Source: PALSA-505 sp036501145
GTDB taxonomy: Bacteria > Actinomycetota > Actinomycetes > Streptosporangiales > Streptosporangiaceae
Assembly (NCBI GenBank): GCA_036501145.1
Contig: DASYAV010000039.1
Coordinates: 1-64,000 of the forward strand
Length of the DNA stretch: 64,000 bases
Direction of reading: 5' to 3'
Below, in pieces: positions 33,607-41,942 of this stretch; the stretch's first letter is position 1, and every line of letters starts with the position of its first letter. The translations under genes were made by a program, and so were the position numbers. Below the pieces are notes generated by a model. It was not told where the DNA came from, made no database searches, and saw nothing but the letters and a program-made list of their open reading frames with translations.

Positions 33607-34284
33607 ATGCGGGTGCTGGTGGTTGAGGACGAGCGCAGGCTGGCCGGCGCGCTGCGGCTCGGCCTGCAGGCCGAGGGCTTCGCCGTCGACCTCGCGCACA
33701 CCGGCACCGACGGGCTGCACCTGGCTCGCGAGGGCGGCTACGACGCGGTGGTGCTGGACATCATGCTGCCGGGCCTTTCCGGCTACAAGGTCTGCGAGCG
33801 GCTGCGGGCCGAGGGGAACTGGGTGCCGATCCTCATCCTGTCGGCCAAGGACGGCGAGTACGACCAGGCCGACGGGCTGGACCTGGGCGCGGACGACTAC
33901 CTGACCAAGCCGTTCTCCTACGTGGTGCTGGCCGCCCGGCTGCGCGCCCTGCTGCGGCGCGGCGCGGCGCCCCGCCCCGCGGTGCTGGAGGCAGGCGACC
34001 TCTCGCTGGATCCGGCCAGCCGCCAGGTGCACAGGGGCGACACCTCCATCGACCTGACGCCGCGGGAGTTCGCACTGCTGGAGTACCTGCTGCGGCGGGC
34101 CGGCCAGGTGGTGCCCAAGGCCGAGATCCTGGAGCACGTGTGGGACGCCTACGACGCCGCCGAGCTCAACGTGGTCGAGGTGTACGCGGGGTATCTGCGC
34201 CGCAAGATCGACGCGCCGTTCGGCCGGGCCGCGCTGCAGACCGTGCGCGGGGCCGGGTACCGGCTGGCCAGCGATGGCGGCTGA
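33607..34284 (+). CDS. OmpR-family response regulator
   Basis: 225 residues from ATG 33607. Receiver domain: acidic pocket VEDE (7-9), phospho-acceptor Asp51 in VVLDIMLPG, and DYLTKPFSY with the conserved Lys. C-terminal winged helix: SIDLTPREFALLEYLLRRAGQVVPKAEILEHVWDAYDAAELNVVEVYAGYLRRKI. It overlaps the kinase start by 11 bases, so the two are a two-component pair. The genes are divergent from the LolA-ABC operon, which is the likely target. An upstream CACTGTG-N9-CACAGTG repeat (33558-33580 region) may be its own control site. Confidence 0.95.
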   Translation: MRVLVVEDERRLAGALRLGLQAEGFAVDLAHTGTDGLHLAREGGYDAVVLDIMLPGLSGYKVCERLRAEGNWVPILILSAKDGEYDQADGLDLGADDYLTKPFSYVVLAARLRALLRRGAAPRPAVLEAGDLSLDPASRQVHRGDTSIDLTPREFALLEYLLRRAGQVVPKAEILEHVWDAYDAAELNVVEVYAGYLRRKIDAPFGRAALQTVRGAGYRLASDGG

Positions 34285-35851
34285 CGCGGCCGGCCAGGCA
34301 ACCGGCGGGCCGGGCCCGGTGCCCGGGCCGCGGGCCGGCGGGCCGGCGCGGCGGCACACCCCGGCCGCGTGGTGGCGGCGGCGCGGGGTGCGGGCCAGGC
34401 TGACCCTGGTGGTGTCGGCCGGGCTGGCGGTGACGCTGGCCGCCGGGGCGGTGCTGCTGTTCACCGTGCTGCGGCTGTCGCTGACCAGGGGGCTGGACGA
34501 CACCGCTCGCCAGGGCGCGCGAGAGGTGGCCGCGCTGGCCGACAAGAACCACCTTCCCTCCCCCGTGCCGGTCGCGGACAGCACGCTGTCCGTGCAGGTG
34601 CTGGACTCCAGCGGGCACATCTACGACGTTTCGCTCGGTGCCGATCGGCTGGTGCCGCTGATGTCGTTCGGGATGGCCCGTTCGCTGGCGCAGACCGGGG
34701 AGGCGGTGCAGCTGAACGGGGCGTCGTTCGGCATCCCGGCGATGCTGCGGGTGGTGGCGGTGCCCACCAGCGGCGGCGGGGTGGTGATCGCCGCGGTCTC
34801 TTACGCCGAGGTCAGCGACAGCCTGTATGCGGTCGGTGTGGCCGCCGCGGTCGGCACGCCGCTGCTGTTCCTGCTGCTGGTGCTGGTGACCTGGCTGGTC
34901 ACCGGGGCGGCGCTGCGGCCGATCGAGGAGCTCAGCCGGGGCGCCCAGGAGATCTCCGGCACCGGGGCGGTGCTGGCGCAGAGCCTGCCGGAGCCGGAAG
35001 CCAGGGACGAGGTGCACGGCCTGGCCGTGACGCTGAACGACATGCTGGCCAGGCTGGAAGCGGCCAGGCAGCGGCAGCGGGCGTTCATCGCCGACGCCGC
35101 GCACGAGCTGCGCAGCCCGATCGCCAGCACGCGCACCCAGCTGGAGGTGGGGGTCGACCATCCGGAGGTGGTGGACTGGCCCGCCACCGCGACCGGTGTG
35201 CTGGCCGACACGCTGCGGCTGACCAGGCTGACCGAGGACCTGCTCGCGCTGGCCCGGCTGGACGAGCGGGCGGACCGGCCGACGCCGGGGCGCCCGGTGG
35301 ACCTGGCCGCGCTGGCCGCCGACGTATGCGCCCGGTACGCCGACGCGCGGGTGCCGGTGACGGCCGACGGGACCGGCGGGACCGGCGGGTGCGTGGTGGC
35401 CGGCGAGGCCGGTGGGCTGGACCGGCTGCTGGTGAACCTGATCGACAACGCGGTGCGCTACGCGGGCCGCCGGGTCACCGTATGCGTCCACGGCGAGGGT
35501 CCCTGGGTGCTGCTGTCGGTGACCGACGACGGCCCGGGCATCCCGGAGCGCGACGCGGAACGGGTCTTCGACCGGTTCACCCGGCTGGACGACGCGCGCA
35601 GCCGCGACGGGGACGGGTACGACGGCTCCGGCCTCGGGCTGGCCATCGTGCGGGCCACCGCCACCGCACACGGTGGCACGGCCTGGCTGGAGGACGCCGG
35701 GCTGGAGGACGGCGGCCGCGGCCTGCGGGCGGTGGTCCGGCTACCAGCGGCCCCAGGGCAGCACGGCGGTGACCGCGATGGCGGCGAACAGCAGCGTGAG
35801 GTAGGCGATCGAGAGGTGGAACAGGCGCATCGGGGCGGGCCCGGGCACTGA
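34274..35851 (+). CDS. Sensor histidine kinase
   Basis: 525 residues as an open frame. Two membrane helices (about 45-68 and 180-205) flank an extracytoplasmic sensor of about 110 residues. A HAMP region (TGAALRPIEELSRGAQEI) is followed by the H-box RAFIADAAHELRSPIASTRTQLE, the N-box LLVNLIDNAVRYA and the G-boxes DDGPGIPERDAERVF and GSGLGLAIV. The homologous part ends near VVRLPAAPG (about 35755). The last 30 residues are hydrophilic and read antisense through the end of heme o synthase, so the two 3' ends overlap by 111 bases. Signal unknown; the envelope-directed target operon suggests a cell-surface stress. Confidence 0.93.
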   Translation: MAADAAGQATGGPGPVPGPRAGGPARRHTPAAWWRRRGVRARLTLVVSAGLAVTLAAGAVLLFTVLRLSLTRGLDDTARQGAREVAALADKNHLPSPVPVADSTLSVQVLDSSGHIYDVSLGADRLVPLMSFGMARSLAQTGEAVQLNGASFGIPAMLRVVAVPTSGGGVVIAAVSYAEVSDSLYAVGVAAAVGTPLLFLLLVLVTWLVTGAALRPIEELSRGAQEISGTGAVLAQSLPEPEARDEVHGLAVTLNDMLARLEAARQRQRAFIADAAHELRSPIASTRTQLEVGVDHPEVVDWPATATGVLADTLRLTRLTEDLLALARLDERADRPTPGRPVDLAALAADVCARYADARVPVTADGTGGTGGCVVAGEAGGLDRLLVNLIDNAVRYAGRRVTVCVHGEGPWVLLSVTDDGPGIPERDAERVFDRFTRLDDARSRDGDGYDGSGLGLAIVRATATAHGGTAWLEDAGLEDGGRGLRAVVRLPAAPGQHGGDRDGGEQQREVGDREVEQAHRGGPGH

Positions 35852-36784
35852 GCTGGGCGCGGCCGCTGAGCCGGGCGCGGGCACGGTTGCCGCCCCGGAC
35901 CCGGGCTCCCCGGCCTGGGACCCGGACGCCCAGGCCTGGCGGTCCAGCCGGTGCGCCTCGGCCAGGAACCAGCCACCGAGGCCGGCCGCGCACACCAGGT
36001 AGAGCCAGCCGGCATACGGCGTGAGGGCCAGGGTGGCCAGCACCATCAGGTAGGAGTACACGACGATCTTGCGCGCCACCGTGTGCGGCGTGGCCACCAC
36101 CGGCAGCATGGGCACGCTGGCCGCCGCGTAGTCGTCGCGGAACCGCATCGCCAGCGCCCAGAAGTGCGGCGGGGTCCACAGGAAGATAACGGCGAACAGC
36201 GCGGCGGCGGGCCAGGCGACGGTGCCGGTCACCGCGGCCCAGCCGACCAGCACCGGGAAGCACCCGGCAGCGCCGCCGATCACGATGTTGGACGCGGTCC
36301 GGCGCTTCAGGCCCAGCGTGTAGACGAAGACGTAGAACAGGATCGCGCCGTCGGCCAGCCCCGCGGCCAGCCAGTTCACCACCAGCCCGAGCAGCAGGGT
36401 GGCGGCCGCGCCGAGCAGCACGCCGGAGACCAGCGCCTCGGCCGGCTTGACCGAGCCGGGCCCGGCCTTCGCCACCAGCGGGCGGTGCGCGGTGCGCCGC
36501 ATAAGCGCGTCGATATCACGGTCCAGGTAGCAGTTCAGCGTGTTCGCGCTGCCGGCCGCCAGCGCGCCGCCGACCAGGGTGACCACGAGCACGCGGAGCG
36601 AGGGGAAGCCGCGGTGGGCGAGCAGCATGGTGGGGATCGTAGTCACCAGCAGCAGCTCGATGATGCGCGGCTTGGTCAGCAGGAACAGGGAACGGGCGAC
36701 CGCACGAGGCGTGCGCCGTGGGTTGCCCGGGCCGCGCGGTCCCTGCTCGAGAGGCGCGGGCAGCGCCGTGGCGGCAGAGGTCAC
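35741..36784 (-). CDS. ctaB: Heme o synthase (protoheme IX farnesyltransferase)
   Basis: 347 residues, a membrane prenyltransferase that adds farnesyl to heme b, giving heme o, the precursor of heme a of the oxidase coded upstream. The UbiA-type motif NTLNCYLDRDIDALMRRTAHRPL is clear, and the second Asp-rich region is around RFRDDYAAASVPMLPVV. About nine hydrophobic segments, ending YLTLLFAAIAVTAVLPWGRW. Its start overlaps the preceding small membrane gene by four bases, placing it last in the oxidase operon. The loop around ASGSQAGEPGSGAATVPAPG is an unusual Pro/Ala/Gly-rich insert. Confidence 0.95.
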   Translation of the reverse strand: MTSAATALPAPLEQGPRGPGNPRRTPRAVARSLFLLTKPRIIELLLVTTIPTMLLAHRGFPSLRVLVVTLVGGALAAGSANTLNCYLDRDIDALMRRTAHRPLVAKAGPGSVKPAEALVSGVLLGAAATLLLGLVVNWLAAGLADGAILFYVFVYTLGLKRRTASNIVIGGAAGCFPVLVGWAAVTGTVAWPAAALFAVIFLWTPPHFWALAMRFRDDYAAASVPMLPVVATPHTVARKIVVYSYLMVLATLALTPYAGWLYLVCAAGLGGWFLAEAHRLDRQAWASGSQAGEPGSGAATVPAPGSAAAPSSVPGPAPMRLFHLSIAYLTLLFAAIAVTAVLPWGRW

Positions 36785-37155
36785 TCCGCTCCCTCAGGGC
36801 TGTGCGGGCCGGCTCCTCCGGGGCTGTCCGGGGGGGCCGCCGGTTCTTCCGGGCCCGCCACCCCGCCGTCCCCGGCCGTGGGCACCTGGCCGGTCCTGGC
36901 CGGGAACACGTAGTGCGGGCCGGCGAGACGGCCCTGCCCCCCGGTCTCACCAGGGGGCAGCCTGGCCACCGGGGTCCACCCGATGGGCCGGGCCACGGCC
37001 TGCTCCCGGTGGCCCGGCACCGTGCTTGGCTTGGTGTATACCACGTAGAGCCCTATGGCCACCGTCAAGAACAAGACCATCGGGAACACGAACGTCAGAA
37101 TGGCCCCGCCGTAGGTCCACGCGCTTGTCGGTGCCGCCGCTATGACTTCAGGCAC
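36781..37155 (-). CDS. One-helix membrane protein of the oxidase operon
   Basis: 124 residues. A single hydrophobic segment (about 15-40, YGGAILTFVFPMVLFLTVAIGLYVVY) is followed by TKPSTVPGHREQAV and a Pro/Gly-rich hydrophilic tail. No family is recognised with certainty. The position between CtaG and CtaB, with a four-base overlap to the latter, suggests a small oxidase subunit or assembly factor, comparable to the short subunit IV polypeptides of actinobacterial oxidases. Confidence 0.7.
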   Translation of the reverse strand: MPEVIAAAPTSAWTYGGAILTFVFPMVLFLTVAIGLYVVYTKPSTVPGHREQAVARPIGWTPVARLPPGETGGQGRLAGPHYVFPARTGQVPTAGDGGVAGPEEPAAPPDSPGGAGPHSPEGAE

Positions 37156-37186
37156 TCCAGCCTCCTGCCGCGAATCATGTCACTCA

Positions 37187-38110
37187 TCACCTGAACCCGG
37201 GCCGGGACGGCCAGCCCGGCTTCGGCCGCCTGAGCAGGCAGTCGAAGCCGGCGTCCAGCATCCCGGACTCGTCTGCGGCCAGCCACCTGATACACAACGC
37301 TATCGCCGTGATGCCAAACGGCAGTATTGCCAGCGTCCACAGGACCGCCCCGCCAACCTGCTGGTCCGACACGACGCTGAGGACCCGGTGCGCGGGACCA
37401 CGGTAAGCCGGATACACGACCCCGGAGCCGAAGATCAGCACCATGGACAGCACCGACACGCACACGAACGTGGCCGTCACGAGCGCGAGCCTAGGCAGCG
37501 GGGCGAACCGCGGCGAGAACGGGGCCGACCCGAGCACCTGCAGCCAGAACGCGATGCCGAGACCGAGGTAGCTGACGGCCTCGGCCGCCAGCACCGGGGG
37601 ATGGCGCAGCGCCGCGTCGTATCCGCTGGGCAGGTGCCAGGCGAGCCAGCAGACGTTGAACGCCACGGTGGCCAGGACCGGCCATGACATCCAGGACCAC
37701 CCCGACGGACCCGGGCCCGGATGCCGGTCCTGCTGGTTCGGACCTGGTGCATCGATCCGCTCAGCGGCGATCCGTGGCAGCGGCAGCCATACGGCCGCAC
37801 CGCGGCGCAGCAGGAGCCAGGGAGCGGAAAGCACGATCAGGCTCGGCGCGGCGAAAGCGAGGAGGGCATCCTGGAGCGACCGAATCCAGATGTAGTCCCC
37901 CGCCCAGTACCCCACCGGGGACACCAGTGCCACCACGACCGCGAGCAGACCGCAGCAGAACGCGGCCGTATGGCCGACGGAACCCGCGGGGCGCGGGCCG
38001 GTGAGCCGTCCCTGCCCGGCGAGCCTGCCGAGCAGGTAGGTTACCGCCACGATCCCGCAGGCGGCCGGCACGAGCGGGTTAGCCGACCAGTGTGAGATGA
38101 CCATGTTCAT
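37187..38110 (-). CDS. ctaG: CtaG-type cytochrome c oxidase assembly protein
   Basis: 307 residues with about seven hydrophobic segments. Family features of the caa3-type CtaG: SVGHTAAFCCGLLAVVVALVSPVGYWA, LQDALLAFAAPSLIVLSAPWLLLRR, NVCWLAWHLPSGYDAALRHPPV and the C-terminal DQQVGGAVLWTLAILPFG. CtaG helps build the CuB centre of subunit I. It sits between subunit III and the small one-helix gene in the same operon. A frameshifted second CtaG is coded at 43588-44356. Confidence 0.9.
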   Translation of the reverse strand: MNMVISHWSANPLVPAACGIVAVTYLLGRLAGQGRLTGPRPAGSVGHTAAFCCGLLAVVVALVSPVGYWAGDYIWIRSLQDALLAFAAPSLIVLSAPWLLLRRGAAVWLPLPRIAAERIDAPGPNQQDRHPGPGPSGWSWMSWPVLATVAFNVCWLAWHLPSGYDAALRHPPVLAAEAVSYLGLGIAFWLQVLGSAPFSPRFAPLPRLALVTATFVCVSVLSMVLIFGSGVVYPAYRGPAHRVLSVVSDQQVGGAVLWTLAILPFGITAIALCIRWLAADESGMLDAGFDCLLRRPKPGWPSRPGFR

Positions 38111-38185
38111 GGTGGTAGCAGCCTCCGTCCGGCTGCCATCACCCGCCGGACCGGCGGTTCATTCCCCCTCTGGTCTAGTGACATT

Positions 38186-38851
38186 TCAGATCACGTAGAA
38201 AAACACCCAGAACAATAGTGCCATCACGGCCAGGTAGTTCCAGATGACGGTGAAGGAACTCAGCGATGCCTGGAAGCGCTGGACCGCGTAGGCGTCCTCG
38301 TAGGTCGGCGGCGTCTCCACCAGGAGGATCGCGGGGATGAACCGCGACCTGGCGAGCAGGGTCTCCAGCCACACCATGACCACCAGCAGGATGGTCAGGA
38401 ACACCGGGTAGAACCCGACGAACACACTCGAGAAGCCCGAACTTCCCGGCCAGAACGGCAGGTACAGCAGTTCCGCAATCTGCAGGCCCACCGCGGCAAG
38501 ACCCATGAACAGCGCGGTCAGGCCGGCGATCTGCCACAGCCGCTTGTTCCCGGCCTTGATCTGCTGCAGGCCCGCGTACTGCACACCCGCGCTCACCAGC
38601 ACCAGGAACATGATCACAGTGCCCCAGAGCATGGACGGCGGGTGATACCCGGAGCCCTGCCACCTGCCGGCGGAGTTCAGCGACCGCAGGTAGAAGTAGG
38701 CGAAGACGAACGCGCCGAAAAGAAAGGACAGCCCGCCGATGGCCAAGCGGGTGCCCGTCCACAGCGCGTTGAGCGCGGACTCGTGGTAGAAGCCGGTCTC
38801 CTCGGCGGTGGGGTCCTGGCCCTCGGTCGGGGTGCCGGCGGCCTGGGTCAT
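38186..38851 (-). CDS. ctaE: Cytochrome c oxidase subunit III
   Basis: 221 residues. After a hydrophilic 20-residue start there are five or more helices, for example TRLAIGGLSFLFGAFVFAYFYLRSL, MLWGTVIMFLVLVSAGVQYAGLQ and FTVIWNYLAVMALLFWVFFYVI. The terminal FxxxWNYLAVMALLFW fits subunit III. The sequence is divergent from standard actinobacterial CtaE: the usual HFHF/Glu motifs are not obvious. The call therefore rests on size, topology and the four-base overlap with subunit I. Confidence 0.85.
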   Translation of the reverse strand: MTQAAGTPTEGQDPTAEETGFYHESALNALWTGTRLAIGGLSFLFGAFVFAYFYLRSLNSAGRWQGSGYHPPSMLWGTVIMFLVLVSAGVQYAGLQQIKAGNKRLWQIAGLTALFMGLAAVGLQIAELLYLPFWPGSSGFSSVFVGFYPVFLTILLVVMVWLETLLARSRFIPAILLVETPPTYEDAYAVQRFQASLSSFTVIWNYLAVMALLFWVFFYVI

Positions 38852-40845
38852 GACGGCTGTGCCTCCGCTCCCGGTGCGGCATGTGTACCCGTCGCGGTGC
38901 CCGCATAGGCTGTCGCCACCACACCTTCGGGCGGGTTCAGGTCGGCGACCGGAGGCGCGTCCTTGACCCCGTACTCATACGGGTCGGAGAGCACCACAGG
39001 GACACGCTCGAAGTTCCCCGGCGGTGGCGGCGTGGCGATCTGCCATTCCAGGCTCCGCGCCCGCCACGGGTTGCCGGTCTCGGGCTCCCGCCAGAATAGC
39101 GTCGACATGACCACGTTGATCAGGAAGACCAGTATCGACCCGCCCAGCAGGAAGGCCGAGATCGACACCCAGTCGTTCAGCGGCTGCAGGTTCTTCGCGT
39201 ACTCGAACACCCGGCGCGGCTGTCCCAGCATCCCCACCGCGAACAGCGGCAGGAACGTCGAGTTGAAGAAGATGAACATGGTCCAGAAGTGGATCTTGCC
39301 GAGTGTCTCGTTCAGCTTGATGCCCAGCATCTTGGGCAGCCAGTAGTAGATGCCCGCCATGAACGCGAAGATCAGGCCGCCCATGATCGTGTAGTGGAAG
39401 TGTGCCATCACGAAGAAGCTGCCGTGCTCGGTAACATCCGCAGGCACATCCGACAGGAATACCCCGCTGATCCCGCCGATGAGGAAGTTGAAGTAGAAGG
39501 CCAGCGCGAACAGCATCGGGATCGAGAACCTGATCCGCGCCTTCCAGAACGTCCCCATAGCCACCAGGTAGATGAACCCGGTCGGGATCGAGATCAACTC
39601 GGTGGTGAGCATGAACAACGGCCGCATGTCCGGGTTGATGCCGCTGTCGAACAGGTGATGCTGCCAGACGAAGAAGCTGAGCAGCCCCACCCCGACCATC
39701 CCGGCCGCGGCGACCTTATAGCCGAAGAGCGGTTTTCGGCAGAACACCGAGACGATCTCGGAGACGACCCCGAAGCCGGGCAGGGCGAGGATGTACACCT
39801 CGGGATGGCCGAAGAACCAGAACAGGTTCTCGTAAAGGTAGCTCGACCCGCCGAGGGTGTTGGTGAAGAACGCGGTCTGGAAGGTCCGGTCCATCAGTGC
39901 CATGTAGCACGCGCCGACCAGCACGGGCACCGCGAGCACCTGGAGGAAGGAGACCGTGAACATCGACCACACGAACATCGGCAGCCTGCTCCACCGCATG
40001 CCGGGCGCCCGGTAGTTGATGATGGTCACGATCATGTTGAAGCCGGCCAGGATCATGGAGATCCCCATCAGGCCGAACGCGAAGAAGTAGGCGTCCATGC
40101 CCTGCCGCGCCTGCGTGGCCAGCGGCTCGTACCCGGTCCAGCCGGTGGGGAAGCCACCGAACAGGACGCCGGACAGCAGGATGACGTAGGCGGCCGGGGT
40201 GAGCCAGAAGCCGAGCGCCTCCAGGCGGGGGAAGGCCACCCGCTTCGAGCCGATGAGGATCGGACCGAAGTACTGGCCGAACGGGCCCAGGATGACCGAC
40301 GACATCATCATCATCATCATCGTGCCGTGCTCGCCCACTACCATGAGGTACTGGTTGGCCCCCATGATGTGGTAGGTGGGCGACAGCAACTCGGTCCTGA
40401 TCGCCATGGCGAACAGCCCGCCGGTGAGGAAGTAGGCGATCATCCCGTACAGGTACTGGATGCCGACGACCTTGTGGTTGAGCGTGAGCCGGAAGTACTT
40501 GGCAAACCCCGGTTCAGCGCCGTCCTCTTCCTGGTGAACGTCGCGCAGCGGCCTGCCCGTCATCGACCGCAGCAGGTCGTTGAACACGCCAAGCCCGACC
40601 AGCCAGCCGACCGTGGCCAGCGCGTAGCCGAGCACGATCGGGACGTCGTTCGAGTCCGACAGCGCGTTCTGCGCGTACCCGCTGGACAGGAAGTTGCCGA
40701 GCAGGTGGCCGAGGAAGTAGCCGATGACCGCCCCGATCAGGCCGGTGTGCACGGCCGGCCGCCTCCACCAGGGCACCGCCGGCCGCATGGCGGCGGGGCC
40801 GCGGCCCGAAGGCTGCGCTTTCTCTGGCTGAATCTCGACGGCCAT
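38848..40845 (-). CDS. ctaD: Cytochrome c oxidase subunit I
   Basis: 665 residues, the catalytic heme-copper subunit. Ligands are present: EHGTMM (low-spin heme His), FGHPEVYILALPGFG (CuB His and cross-link Tyr), VWQHHLFDSG (two CuB His) and MAHFHYTIMGG (heme a3 and a His). Length exceeds the usual 560-590 because about 100 residues with two extra helices (GLIGAVIGYFLGHLLGNFL, VLGYALATVGWLVGLGVFNDLL) precede the normal first helix. A run of six Met follows EHGT, coded by repeated CAT triplets on the plus strand near 40305-40322. It overlaps subunit III by four bases. Confidence 0.95.
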   Translation of the reverse strand: MAVEIQPEKAQPSGRGPAAMRPAVPWWRRPAVHTGLIGAVIGYFLGHLLGNFLSSGYAQNALSDSNDVPIVLGYALATVGWLVGLGVFNDLLRSMTGRPLRDVHQEEDGAEPGFAKYFRLTLNHKVVGIQYLYGMIAYFLTGGLFAMAIRTELLSPTYHIMGANQYLMVVGEHGTMMMMMMSSVILGPFGQYFGPILIGSKRVAFPRLEALGFWLTPAAYVILLSGVLFGGFPTGWTGYEPLATQARQGMDAYFFAFGLMGISMILAGFNMIVTIINYRAPGMRWSRLPMFVWSMFTVSFLQVLAVPVLVGACYMALMDRTFQTAFFTNTLGGSSYLYENLFWFFGHPEVYILALPGFGVVSEIVSVFCRKPLFGYKVAAAGMVGVGLLSFFVWQHHLFDSGINPDMRPLFMLTTELISIPTGFIYLVAMGTFWKARIRFSIPMLFALAFYFNFLIGGISGVFLSDVPADVTEHGSFFVMAHFHYTIMGGLIFAFMAGIYYWLPKMLGIKLNETLGKIHFWTMFIFFNSTFLPLFAVGMLGQPRRVFEYAKNLQPLNDWVSISAFLLGGSILVFLINVVMSTLFWREPETGNPWRARSLEWQIATPPPPGNFERVPVVLSDPYEYGVKDAPPVADLNPPEGVVATAYAGTATGTHAAPGAEAQPS

Positions 40846-40913
40846 CCCTCACCTCTTCATGCGCGCGTCGTGATGGTCACCACGTGGTCCGCGAGCGCTG
40901 TCACGCGACCGCG

Positions 40914-41942
40914 TCACGGCGACACCGGATCACCATGCGTAGTCCCGGCCTGCACACCGGGGTAGTAATAGCCATTGGCCCCCGTGATACCCGCCACCTT
41001 GACGACGTCCTTGCCGAGTTGCGGGACCACGGTGGGGTCGTAGGTCAGGGCGTAGGGCGGCAGCGCGGCCAGGAGCCCGCTGCTCCGCTCCTTGTTCTGG
41101 ACGCCGGTGGCCCAGGTCTGGAACGCGGCCGGGGTAATCACCTTGCCGGAGTTGAACATGGCGCCATGCCAGATGCCGCACAGCTCGTTGCACCGCACCA
41201 CGAACTTGCCCAGCTGCTTGGGTGTGGCGTACGCCACGTTGTCGACCTGGGGGTTGGCGTCGGCCTTGACGCCGAGCAGGTAGGCCCAGAAGCTGTGCAC
41301 GACGTCCAACGACGTCACGTGGAACTCCACCGGCATATTGTCCGGCAGTTCCAGCGTGGTGCTCTCCATGCCGCCGAACTGTGGGTACCGGTAGCTCCAG
41401 ACCCACTGCTGCCCGATCACCTGCACCTGCAGCATGTCATTGGTGCCCGGTGACCAGTTCGCGGTCTGCGTGCCCGCCAGCTTCCAGATCGGCGCCGGCC
41501 CTTCGCCACCGCCCGCCCCGCCGGGAGTAATCAGTTGGTAGGTGCCGAACGCGAACGCCCACAGCACGATCATCGAGGTGACAACGATCCACCATGCCTG
41601 GATCCTCGTGTGCCCGTAGACCGGCGGGCCGTCGCTGTCGTCCCCCGGCCTGGCCCGCCACACCACGATGGCGTAGACGAAGTAGAGCAGCACCCCGATC
41701 ACGACGGGTGCAGCGGTCACCGCCAGCACCGCGATGTCGAACTGCTGGCCGGATGCCGCGTCGCTCATGTCGCCCGGCGGCAGGTGCGGGTACCACACGA
41801 ACCAGATGACGAGGATCGCCGCCACTGACAGCGGGATCCACATGAGCAGGAGCCGCAGGGCATGCCGCGGCTCGCGGGCGCCGTCAGCCGCCGCGGGACT
41901 TCCCGCTCCGGGACCGCTCGCCGCCGGGTTCTCCGCCATCAC
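40914..41942 (-). CDS. ctaC: Cytochrome c oxidase subunit II
   Basis: 342 residues. Helices at about 30-50 and 75-95 plus a third near 120-140 (AWWIVVTSMIVLWAFAFGTYQLI) anchor the cupredoxin domain. CuA ligands: SLDVVHSFW (His), and CNELCGIWHGAM (Cys, Glu, Cys, His, Met). The substrate-side WQQW-like motif reads VIGQQWVWSYRYPQFGG. A C-terminal extension of about 70 residues (KERSSGLLAALPPYALTYDPTVVPQLG) follows the copper domain. No heme c motif. It receives electrons and passes them to subunit I. It overlaps the upstream cupredoxin gene by four bases. Confidence 0.95.
   Translation of the reverse strand: MMAENPAASGPGAGSPAAADGAREPRHALRLLLMWIPLSVAAILVIWFVWYPHLPPGDMSDAASGQQFDIAVLAVTAAPVVIGVLLYFVYAIVVWRARPGDDSDGPPVYGHTRIQAWWIVVTSMIVLWAFAFGTYQLITPGGAGGGEGPAPIWKLAGTQTANWSPGTNDMLQVQVIGQQWVWSYRYPQFGGMESTTLELPDNMPVEFHVTSLDVVHSFWAYLLGVKADANPQVDNVAYATPKQLGKFVVRCNELCGIWHGAMFNSGKVITPAAFQTWATGVQNKERSSGLLAALPPYALTYDPTVVPQLGKDVVKVAGITGANGYYYPGVQAGTTHGDPVSP

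Noticed and set aside
39289..40965. 558-codon frame antisense to subunit I
   Set aside because: Charged nonsense (Glu/His/Gln/Arg-rich), mirrors ctaD codons.
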